Positions 7,697 to 14,687 of a stretch of DNA of 34,000 nucleotides are shown one piece after another. Position 1 is the first letter of the stretch. Every line of letters starts with the position of its first letter. The stretch lies in contig CBDUSI010000044.1 of assembly GCA_965370045.1 (NCBI GenBank), positions 1-34,000 on the forward strand, written 5' to 3'. The position numbers and the translations under genes were made by a program. The stretch comes from CAZONU01 sp965370045. GTDB taxonomy: Bacteria; Planctomycetota; SZUA-567; JAKLDR01. Under the pieces are notes generated by a model. The model was not told where the DNA came from. It saw nothing but the letters and a program-made list of their open reading frames with translations, and did not search any database.

Positions 7697-7718
7697 GATC
7701 AACCCCTCACTGCCGGTC

Positions 7719-7747
7719 ATTCTAGCCCGGCGCGGGGGGATAATCAA
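7719..7747 (-). promoter_or_regulatory. Sigma-70-type promoter of the yebC operon
   Basis: TTGATT (7742-7747), a 17-bp spacer and TAGAAT (7719-7724) on the minus strand. Transcription would start near 7712, leaving a short leader before the 27-codon ORF and about 150 nt before yebC. Confidence 0.6.
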
Positions 7748-7783
7748 GGGGAAAGGACGGCCTCGCGCGCCGCCCCGGAACCC

Positions 7784-10700
7784 TCAGCGCACCGGGCACT
7801 CCCCGGTCTTGGCGTAGGTGGGTTTGACCCGCACCACGCGCACATTGAGCCAGTCCGAAATGTATATGGCTTCCGGGCTTGTCGCCACGCAGCCCGGCCA
7901 GGCCAGCGGGATCTCCGGCCCGGGGACGGCGCTCCTCGGGCCGGCGCTGTCGACGTTGCCGTAGTCGCCGAAGTGAGTGAGCTCGTTCCCCTGGGTGTCG
8001 AACACCGTGACCCGGCAGCGCCCGGCGTCGGGCACGTAGATGCGGTCGAAGCCGTCGATGTCGAAGCGCGCGGCCAGGCACACGCAGGGCTGGTTGACCG
8101 CCGGCAGCGGAGAGATGGCCAGGCGCATCCACTTCGCGCCGGTCACCTTCACCGCTCCCTTGTCCTTGTGCCAGCCGGGCCACCCGGTGAGGTGCTTCCC
8201 GCCCGCTCCCCGCTCGATCTTCCCGCCCTTCGGGCCGAACTTGACGATGCTTCCGTACATCCAGGGGTACCAGGCGGCGTGGTCGTAGCGCGGTCCCCAG
8301 ACGTTGCCGCGGGGCTTGGGCTTGGCGCCCAGCTCCGCGGGGGAAGGCTCGCCGGGGCTCTTGACGTTCTCGGCGATGTAGATGTTCCCCGCGCGGTCGA
8401 CGCGGATGCTGGACGCCGTGCGCATTGAGCCGATCACCTCGGTGCGTTTGACCTTGCCGCCGGCGCCAGCCACCGTCACCGTGGTGCGCATGCCCCCCTT
8501 CTTCCAGGGGTTGCCGGCGTAGTGCAACACGTAGACGTCCCCCGAGGATGCCACGCAGAACCCGCGGGGCAGTGCTTTCATGAACCCGGCCATGCCCTCG
8601 ATGGCCTGCTTGCCGGTCCCGCTGAAGGGCGCGGGCTTGCCCTCGGCGGTGAAGCGCACCACCTTGTTCTGGTCTACGCCCTTCACGGCCCCGTGCTCGC
8701 GAAGGTACATGCGCCCCTGGCGGTCGAAGGCCCGCTCCTGGCCGGGCCATTTGAGCTTGGGTGCCTTCAGTCGCTTGCCCGTGCGCCCGTCGAAGACGTA
8801 CCACATGTTCGCGCCCCTGTCGCCGCGCACATGGACCTGTTCGCCGACGGGGTTGACCGCCAGATACAGGCAGGTCACCAACCCCTCGGAGTTGGCCTCC
8901 GGGCCCAGGACGCACTTCGGCTCAGTGAGGGAATCGCCCTTGTCCAGGCAGCGATACAAGCCCCGGCCGGTGCCGTGGTAGGTGCCTCCGGCTGCGCAGG
9001 CGATCCACAGAACAGGAGGTGTTGCTTCGTCGTCCACGGCGAGGGTGAGCACGTTGCCAAGCTTGTTGAAGATATCGATACGGGCGACCACCTTGGGCTC
9101 TTTCCAGCTCTTGATCTTGAGTACCTTCTTCTTGACCCAGGCGCGCGGGTGCATGGAACTCTTCTTGAACTTGCCGTGGTCGATGGACACCACGTACAGG
9201 GCGCCGGTCTTGCGGTTGAGGGCGATCTGGTCGGGGTTATCGACCTTGATCTGGCCCAGGAACTTGCCGGAATCGGCCAGCTTCACGATGCGATTGTTCC
9301 CGTGGTCGGCGACGTAGACGTTGCCCTCGGGGTCTGTCGCAACGCCGCGCGGGTCGTCCAGGTGCTTCTGGTCCGAGCCGGCCTTCGCCTTTTCGCCGAA
9401 GAAGACCTTGGCCTCCGACTCCGGCCCGGCGCTCAGCTTGGCCCTGAGGACAACGTGGGCTGAGACGTGTTCCTTGGACCAGCTGTTGCTGTTGTATAGG
9501 CCGGAGACGTAGACCGTATCGCCATCGGGGGCCGCGGCCACATGCGGGTAGCCCTCAACCGGGCGGCCGCCCCACTGGCGCTTGTCGAGCACGGGGCCGG
9601 CGAAGGACTTCGGGCAGCTTCCGTCGAGATTCAGAGAAAGCAGCCGCCGCGGACCCATTGAGCCGCGGGTCGAGTAGTTGAAGTGGCCGGTGGCCATCAC
9701 CAGCCGGCCCTTGGAAGTTACCGTCATGGTCTGCCGCTGAGTGCCTGACAGAAAGGGGTAGAACGTGGAGGCCAGGGCGTGGTGCACTCGCGGGACGACC
9801 TTCCCGTCGGCGAGCTTGATGGGTTTGAGAGCCGCTACCCTTTCCGGCGGCAAGTTCGCCGGATAGGGGATGATGGTGCGCAGGTACTTGCCCTCGCGGC
9901 TGAGCACCGCCACCCGCGGCGCGGCCGAGACGCCGTAGGGCGTGGCCCACAGGATGAAGACCTCTCCCTTCGGGCCCACGGCGACCGAGTATATCTTGCG
10001 GATTGCCTTGGGGTCCCAGCCGATTACCTTGTCGAACTTGTGGCCGAGGCCCAAGCCGACCTTGACCTTGAAGGGGCCGCCGGCCGGCTTCTTGCCGGCG
10101 TCGTCGGTGCCGTCCCACTCCAGCGACTGGGCCAGTCCCTTCTTGAAGGGCGCCGGCGCCTTCTCGCCGAGCATTGCGGCGGCGATGTGTCGGACGATCT
10201 TGCCCTTCGAGTCCTCGACCCACACCGCCACGTCCGTCGGCCGGTTGACTGCGAACTCGATTGTGACCTTGCCGCCGGCGCGCTTGGCATCAGGCCCGCT
10301 GGTGAACTTGACCGGCCCGGCAGCGACCGCGGGCGCGGGGGGACCCGCCTTCGGCCCGGAGCCCGCCGCTCTCTCCGTTGCGCCCCGCCCGAGCGCCCTG
10401 ACCCCCACCACCGCCCCGCCGGCGGCGATGACCGCCAGGCTGACCGCCGTGATCGTTTTCCAGGCCAGGGAGGCCCCGGCCGCCTTGGCCACCGACAGCG
10501 CGGCGGTCCTGGTGATGGCCTCCACCGCCGCGGCCAGCGACTCCGGGGCGGAGATCACCGGACCGCCCCCCAGAGTGGCAGCGACGGCGCCCGCCGCCGC
10601 AGCGTAGCCCTGCTGGCCGAGGGCCCGCCGGAGCCGCTCCAGGCCGTCGGTCACGTGTTGCGAGACGGTGCGCTCAGGGATTCCCAGCACCCCGGCGGCC

Positions 10701-11122
10701 TCGCGCCGCGAGAGTCCCTGCTCGCAGCAGAGATGAATGGGCAGCCGGTACTTCTCGTCGAGCCCGCCGAGCGCGCCGCGCAGCAGCGCGCCCATCTCCG
10801 GATCTCGTTCGGCTTGAGCTTTGCTCTGCGACACTTGTGCCTCCCTCCGTCTGCGACGCTTCTCGGTTCGGAGGGACATCCTGGCCCGGTTGGCGACCGC
10901 GCCGAGGAACCAGGTCCGCGCCTCGCGCGGGAACTCCCCTTCCGTCACGCGGCGGACCGCTCCGGCGCAGGCCTCCTGCACGGCGTCCTCGGCCGCCTCG
11001 CGACTGCCGGTCACGCGCAGGGCCAGCCAGTAGGCGGCGTCGCGACTGGCCAGTATCTCGTCGAGCACTGACCGCTTCCGCGCCTCGGGGTCGCCTTTCG
11101 TCAAGCCGGTTCCCTCCGTCAT
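7784..11122 (-). CDS. ECF sigma factor fused to a membrane helix, FlgD-like Ig domain and NHL-type beta-propeller
   Basis: A 1112-residue single reading frame. Residues about 25-90 form sigma region 2, with AYWLALRVTGSREAAEDAVQEAC then ARTWFLGAVANRARM. Residues 115-168 form region 4, with LDEKYRLPIHLCCEQGLSRREAAGVLGIPERTVSQHV, a standard ECF helix-turn-helix. After an Ala-rich linker a single membrane helix lies at about 221-243. Residues 283-357 resemble a FlgD/Ig-like domain, with VTIEFAVNRPTDVAVWV and SLEWDGTDDAGKKPAGGPFKVKV. From 375 to the end is a propeller-like region with NHL-type units such as DDPRGVATDPEGNVYVADHGNNRIVKL. The predicted topology puts the sigma domains in the cytoplasm and the propeller outside. 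Planctomycete ECF groups with C-terminal sensor extensions are known, so this is probably a one-piece signal transducer. The start is the ATG at 11122, behind AAGGAGAGG. Confidence 0.85.
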   Translation of the reverse strand: MTEGTGLTKGDPEARKRSVLDEILASRDAAYWLALRVTGSREAAEDAVQEACAGAVRRVTEGEFPREARTWFLGAVANRARMSLRTEKRRRRREAQVSQSKAQAERDPEMGALLRGALGGLDEKYRLPIHLCCEQGLSRREAAGVLGIPERTVSQHVTDGLERLRRALGQQGYAAAAGAVAATLGGGPVISAPESLAAAVEAITRTAALSVAKAAGASLAWKTITAVSLAVIAAGGAVVGVRALGRGATERAAGSGPKAGPPAPAVAAGPVKFTSGPDAKRAGGKVTIEFAVNRPTDVAVWVEDSKGKIVRHIAAAMLGEKAPAPFKKGLAQSLEWDGTDDAGKKPAGGPFKVKVGLGLGHKFDKVIGWDPKAIRKIYSVAVGPKGEVFILWATPYGVSAAPRVAVLSREGKYLRTIIPYPANLPPERVAALKPIKLADGKVVPRVHHALASTFYPFLSGTQRQTMTVTSKGRLVMATGHFNYSTRGSMGPRRLLSLNLDGSCPKSFAGPVLDKRQWGGRPVEGYPHVAAAPDGDTVYVSGLYNSNSWSKEHVSAHVVLRAKLSAGPESEAKVFFGEKAKAGSDQKHLDDPRGVATDPEGNVYVADHGNNRIVKLADSGKFLGQIKVDNPDQIALNRKTGALYVVSIDHGKFKKSSMHPRAWVKKKVLKIKSWKEPKVVARIDIFNKLGNVLTLAVDDEATPPVLWIACAAGGTYHGTGRGLYRCLDKGDSLTEPKCVLGPEANSEGLVTCLYLAVNPVGEQVHVRGDRGANMWYVFDGRTGKRLKAPKLKWPGQERAFDRQGRMYLREHGAVKGVDQNKVVRFTAEGKPAPFSGTGKQAIEGMAGFMKALPRGFCVASSGDVYVLHYAGNPWKKGGMRTTVTVAGAGGKVKRTEVIGSMRTASSIRVDRAGNIYIAENVKSPGEPSPAELGAKPKPRGNVWGPRYDHAAWYPWMYGSIVKFGPKGGKIERGAGGKHLTGWPGWHKDKGAVKVTGAKWMRLAISPLPAVNQPCVCLAARFDIDGFDRIYVPDAGRCRVTVFDTQGNELTHFGDYGNVDSAGPRSAVPGPEIPLAWPGCVATSPEAIYISDWLNVRVVRVKPTYAKTGECPVR

Positions 11123-11232
11123 CAACCTCTCCTTGCCGCGGGAGGCGGATTCGGCAAGAAAATCCGGCAGTTTCCAACAGCCCGGTGACTGGCCGGGACG
11201 CGCAATATCCGCCGCAAACGCCCGGAAAATCA

Positions 11233-11260
11233 GCCGCCCCGGGTGTTACCCCGGGGCGGC
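11233..11260 (-). terminator. Intrinsic terminator after rpsT
   Basis: An 11-bp perfect stem GCCGCCCCGGG/CCCGGGGCGGC with a 6-nt loop is followed on the minus strand by TGATTTT. It lies 30 bp after the rpsT stop and 111 bp before the ECF fusion gene, separating the two. Confidence 0.75.
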
Positions 11261-11289
11261 GCAAATCACTCCGGCGGGGTGGCTTGGCG

Positions 11290-11568
11290 CTACTTCTTGC
11301 CCTCCGCGGTCCGGTTGCGGAGCTTGGCCAGGCGCGCCTTGCGGCGGCTGGCTTCGTTTTTCTTGATCAGGCCCTTGCGGGCGGCCCTGTCCATCTCGCT
11401 GGCGGCCCGGCGGAGGACCTTCTCCGTGGCCTCGTCCTTGGGGGCCGTGCCCGCGGCGGTACGGGCCTTCTTCACGGAAGTGCGCAACTGGCTGCGCTGT
11501 GCGCGGTTCTTCTCGCGAAGGCTGACGTTCTGGCGCACGCGTTTCTTTGCGCTCTTGGTGTGGGCCAT
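11290..11568 (-). CDS. rpsT: Ribosomal protein bS20
   Basis: A 92-residue, very basic protein that binds 16S rRNA early in 30S assembly. It has the family opening MAHTKSAKKRVRQNVSLREKNRA, the central helix with SQLRTSVKKARTA, and the ending LIKKNEASRRKARLAKLRNR. Length is typical. AGAGAGGA precedes the ATG at slightly long spacing. It lies 50 bp after the TPR gene, probably co-transcribed with it, and is followed by an intrinsic terminator. Confidence 0.96.
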   Translation of the reverse strand: MAHTKSAKKRVRQNVSLREKNRAQRSQLRTSVKKARTAAGTAPKDEATEKVLRRAASEMDRAARKGLIKKNEASRRKARLAKLRNRTAEGKK

Positions 11569-11618
11569 GGGCTTGGAATCCTCTCTCTGGAACCGGCCTC
11601 GCGCCCTGGCGCGGCGGC

Positions 11619-13001
11619 CTAACCCGTCTTCAGTGTCTCAAGGCGCTTGGTGACGTCCTTGAAGTTAATGTCGGCTTCGTAGAGCTGCGTGAAGGTCTTG
11701 ATGGCCTCGTCCTTCTTGTCCATCTTCTCCAAGGTGTCGCCGAGATGATAGAGCAGGATCTTCTTCATCTCGTTCATGATCTCGATCTCGGAGAGCCCCT
11801 GGCTGAACTGCTTGGCGGCCAATTCGAACTGCTGCTTGCGGCTGAAGCAGATGCCCAGGTTGAGCAGCGAGTTCTTGCGCCGCGCCGGGTCGTTGACCGT
11901 GCGCTGGAACTGGCCGATGGCCTCCTCCAGCTTCTGCATCTCGAAGTAGATGCTCCCCAGGACGTAAGCCACCGCCAGGTCCATGGGCCGGACCTTGACG
12001 CGGTGCTCGAAGCTCTTCATCCGGAACTGGTTGCGCTGGGCGCGCAGCTTCTGGTGTTCGGCCTTGGCCGCCGCGTCCGCGGGCGCCGCCTTCAGCTTGG
12101 CCGCCAGCGACTTGAGACTCACGTCGTAGCGCGTGATGTTGAGGTCGTCCAGCTTGAACACGTAGGTGTTGTCGGTGGGCTGCAGTTCCTGGGCCTTCTT
12201 GTAGGCGGCCTCGGCCTGGGCGAAGTCCGGCTCGACCATCAGCCACAGGTCGCCGATGTTGGCGTGGAAGGTGGCCAGGTGCCGCGGGTCGTCGGTGTTG
12301 ACCTGGGCCAGCTTCTCCTGGGCGAAGGCCAGCGCCTTCCCGCGCTGCTCGGTCGTGCGGATCTCGTGCTGGTCGAGCTCGTGCTGGTCGTGCGCCTTGG
12401 AATCCTTGACGATGCTCTGAGACCCCTCCTTGGCGCCGATCTCGAACACCTGGCTGGTCTGGGTGGCGGAGAGGTTCTTCATGGTCTGCGAGGCCTCGTG
12501 GTCGTTGGGCTGGACCTTGAGGATCATCTCGCAGGTCTTGATGGCCGAGTTGATGTCGCCCTTGGCCTCCTGGGCGCCCCCCAGGTTGCGCAGGTTCTCA
12601 ACGTTGTCCGGGTGGCTGTTGTGGATCTCGTCGAAGACCTGCACCGCGGTGCCGTGGTAGCCCTGCTGCATGGCCGCGGAGCCCAGTTTGGTGAGCATCC
12701 AGACGTTGCCGGGATCGAACTTGAGGAACTTCTCGCACTCGATCATGCTCTTTTCCGCGTTGCTCTTGGAGGCCAAAAGAACCTTGAGAGCCGCGCCGAA
12801 CCCCTTGATCCACGCGGAGCTGGGGCTGATGCCCTTTTCCTTGACGAAGCGCGTGGCCACCGCCCGGAGGTCGCGGCGGCTGTCCACGTCGTCGGGATTG
12901 AGGGCCAGGGCCTGCTGGAAGAGGTCGATAGAGTATTCGTAATTGCGCCGCTGGACCGCCTCGCGGGCCTTCTCGGTGAGCTTGCTGGTATCCATTGCCA
13001 T
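11619..13001 (-). CDS. Cytoplasmic tetratricopeptide-repeat protein
   Basis: A 460-residue protein with no signal peptide. TPR units are visible along its length: YEYSIDLFQQALALNPDD near the start, GNVWMLTKLGSAAMQQGYHGTAVQVFDEIHNSHPDN, LRNLGGAQEAKGDINSAIKTCEMILKVQPND, AVAYVLGSIYFEMQKLEEAIGQFQRTV and LLNLGICFSRKQQFELAAKQF. Between repeats lies a charged, His/Gln-rich stretch (about residues 205-235). It probably acts as a protein-protein scaffold; the partner is unknown. The start codon ATG at 13001 (a second ATG follows two codons later) is only 8 bp after a TATAAA box with TTGACA upstream, so the mRNA is probably leaderless. rpsT follows. Confidence 0.85.
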   Translation of the reverse strand: MAMDTSKLTEKAREAVQRRNYEYSIDLFQQALALNPDDVDSRRDLRAVATRFVKEKGISPSSAWIKGFGAALKVLLASKSNAEKSMIECEKFLKFDPGNVWMLTKLGSAAMQQGYHGTAVQVFDEIHNSHPDNVENLRNLGGAQEAKGDINSAIKTCEMILKVQPNDHEASQTMKNLSATQTSQVFEIGAKEGSQSIVKDSKAHDQHELDQHEIRTTEQRGKALAFAQEKLAQVNTDDPRHLATFHANIGDLWLMVEPDFAQAEAAYKKAQELQPTDNTYVFKLDDLNITRYDVSLKSLAAKLKAAPADAAAKAEHQKLRAQRNQFRMKSFEHRVKVRPMDLAVAYVLGSIYFEMQKLEEAIGQFQRTVNDPARRKNSLLNLGICFSRKQQFELAAKQFSQGLSEIEIMNEMKKILLYHLGDTLEKMDKKDEAIKTFTQLYEADINFKDVTKRLETLKTG

Positions 13002-13009
13002 GACAGAGA

Positions 13010-13037
13010 TTTATATGTTCCGAAGTCCGATTGTCAA
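13010..13037 (-). promoter_or_regulatory. Strong sigma-70 promoter giving a probable leaderless TPR transcript
   Basis: On the minus strand a perfect TTGACA (13032-13037), a 16-bp spacer and TATAAA (13010-13015). Only 8 bp separate the -10 box from the ATG at 13001, leaving at most 1-2 nt of leader and no room for a ribosome-binding site. Confidence 0.75.
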
Positions 13038-13073
13038 GCCGCCTTTCTAGGCGAGTTGATTCCCCTGCCCGCC

Positions 13074-13103
13074 TTGACCGCCGCGGTAAGGCCGGTGTAA
13101 AAT
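13074..13103 (+). promoter_or_regulatory. Sigma-70-type promoter of the ABM/ADH pair
   Basis: TTGACC (13074-13079), an 18-bp spacer and TAAAAT (13098-13103). It lies 60 bp upstream of the start at 13163 and is divergent from the TPR promoter. Confidence 0.6.
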
Positions 13104-13162
13104 GTTCTCCCGCCACGGGCTGGCTTTCCGTCGAGCCGGGAATCTTAGGAGGTACCCAGGCC

Positions 13163-13468
13163 ATGTTCATCGTCCACGTCTTCGTCCACGTCAAGCCCGA
13201 CTGCGTCGAGGCCTTCAAGACGGCCACTCTGGAGAACGCGCGCAATAGCGTGCAGGAGCCGGGTGTGGCCCGTTTCGACGTTTGCCAGGCGCAGGACGAC
13301 CCGGCGCGCTTCGTACTGGTCGAGGTATACCGCAGCCCCGAGGACCCCGCCAGGCACAAGAGGACCGCGCACTACGGGAAGTGGCGGGACGCCGTCGCGG
13401 ACATGATGGCCGAGCCTCGAGGCAGCGCGAAGTACGACAACGTATTCCCTGACGAGGCCGGCTGGTGA
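13163..13468 (+). CDS. ABM-domain (YgiN/LsrG-like) monooxygenase family protein
   Basis: A 101-residue protein of the antibiotic biosynthesis monooxygenase family, a small ferredoxin-like fold usually dimeric. Members degrade or rearrange small molecules or quinones, or act as AI-2 processing isomerases. It shows the family strands FIVHVFVHVKPDCVEAFKTATLENARNSVQEPGVARFDV and FVLVEVYRSPEDPARHKRTAHYGKWRD. The ATG at 13163 has TTAGGAGG 10 bp upstream; longer readings into the promoter were rejected. Its stop overlaps the GTG start of the alcohol dehydrogenase gene by 4 bp, suggesting the two proteins serve one pathway, possibly aldehyde or lactaldehyde handling. Substrate unknown. Confidence 0.85.
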   Translation: MFIVHVFVHVKPDCVEAFKTATLENARNSVQEPGVARFDVCQAQDDPARFVLVEVYRSPEDPARHKRTAHYGKWRDAVADMMAEPRGSAKYDNVFPDEAGW

Positions 13469-14613
13469 ACTTCGAGTTCGCCACCGCCTCGCGCATCATC
13501 TTCGGCCCGGGCCGGCTGGCCGAGGCGGGCCCGGCCGCGGCGGCCATGGGCCGGCGGGCGCTGGTGGTCACGGGCAAGAACACCGATCGCGCCGAGCCGC
13601 TGATCGGCATCCTCGCCGACAGCGGCGTCGAGGCCGAGCTCTTCAGCGCTCCCGGCGAACCGACCGTGGAACTCGTGGGCCAGGCCACCGGGGCGGCGCG
13701 CGAGGCCGACTGCGACCTGGTAATCGCCTTTGGCGGCGGCGGCGCGGTGGACACCGCCAAGGCGGTCTCCGCGCTGCTGGTCAACGAGGGAGAGCTGCTC
13801 GACTACCTGGAGGTGATCGGCGCGGGCCGCAAGCTCGAGAACCTGGCCGCGCCCTGCATCGCGGTGCCCACCACCGCGGGCACCGGAGCGGAGGTAACCC
13901 GCAACGCGGTCATCGCCTCGCCGGAGCACCGGGTCAAGGTCAGCCTGCGCTCGGCGGGCATGTTGCCGGACCTGGCGCTGGTCGACCCCGAGCTGACCCG
14001 CTCCATGCCGCCGGGGATCACCGCCACCAGCGGCCTGGACGCGCTCACCCAGCTGATCGAGCCCTTCGTGTCGGTGATGGCCAATCCCCTGGTCGACTCG
14101 CTGTGCCGCGAGGGCCTCAGCCGCGTAGCGGACTCGCTGCTCAAGGCCTGCCGGGACGGCGGAGACATGGCCGCGCGGCTGGACATGAGCCTGGCCAGCC
14201 TGTTGAGCGGCCTGGCCCTGGGCAACGCCAGGCTCGGCGCGGTGCACGGCATCGCCGGCCCCTTCGGCGGCACCTTCCCCGGCGCGCCGCACGGGGCGGT
14301 CTGCGCGCGGCTGCTTCCCGCCGTCATGGCCGTCAACGTGCGGGCGCTTGCCGAACGCGACCTGGACGCGGAGCGCTTCGACGAGGTCGCGCGGCTGTTG
14401 ACCGGGAACGAAGACGCCGCGGCCGCTGACGGGGTCAGGTGGGTCGAGGAACTCTGTGCCGAGCTGGCAGTGCCCTCTCTGGGCAGTTACGGGTTCGGCG
14501 AGTCGGACTTCGACTCCCTGGCCGAAAAGGCCGCCCGGGCCAGCAGCATGAAGGGCAACCCCGCCGAGCTTTCCGGCGAGGAGCTGCGCGAGGTCTTCCG
14601 GCGGGCTTTGTGA
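13465..14613 (+). CDS. Iron-containing (group III) alcohol dehydrogenase
   Basis: A 382-residue NAD(P)-dependent dehydrogenase of the Fe-ADH family (FucO, GldA and relatives). The nucleotide-binding site is seen as AFGGGGAVDTAKAVSAL (residues about 88-104). VPTTAGTGAEVTRNAVI follows, then the metal region GLDALTQLIEPF. Metal ligands expected in FucO are Asp, His, His, His. Here D192, H261 (AVHGIAGPFGG) and H276 (GAPHGAVCARLLP) are present, but the second ligand position is Gln196 rather than His. The start is the GTG at 13465, sharing bases with the upstream stop, so it is translationally coupled. A bidirectional terminator follows. Length is normal. The substrate is probably a small aldehyde or polyol, not determinable here. 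Confidence 0.92.
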   Translation: MNFEFATASRIIFGPGRLAEAGPAAAAMGRRALVVTGKNTDRAEPLIGILADSGVEAELFSAPGEPTVELVGQATGAAREADCDLVIAFGGGGAVDTAKAVSALLVNEGELLDYLEVIGAGRKLENLAAPCIAVPTTAGTGAEVTRNAVIASPEHRVKVSLRSAGMLPDLALVDPELTRSMPPGITATSGLDALTQLIEPFVSVMANPLVDSLCREGLSRVADSLLKACRDGGDMAARLDMSLASLLSGLALGNARLGAVHGIAGPFGGTFPGAPHGAVCARLLPAVMAVNVRALAERDLDAERFDEVARLLTGNEDAAAADGVRWVEELCAELAVPSLGSYGFGESDFDSLAEKAARASSMKGNPAELSGEELREVFRRAL

Positions 14614-14637
14614 TTCTCTTCCTGTAAGCGTCAAGAG

Positions 14638-14664
14638 AACGGGGCGCCTCGAAGGCGCCCCGTT
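14638..14664. terminator. Bidirectional terminator between convergent genes
   Basis: A 12-bp stem (AACGGGGCGCCT with its complement) and a 3-nt loop lie between the ADH stop (14613, plus) and the kinase stop (14688, minus). T-rich bases flank it only weakly on both sides, so it is a moderate intrinsic terminator serving both genes. Confidence 0.65.
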
Positions 14665-14687
14665 GATTGTCAGCTTGGCCGCCCGCC

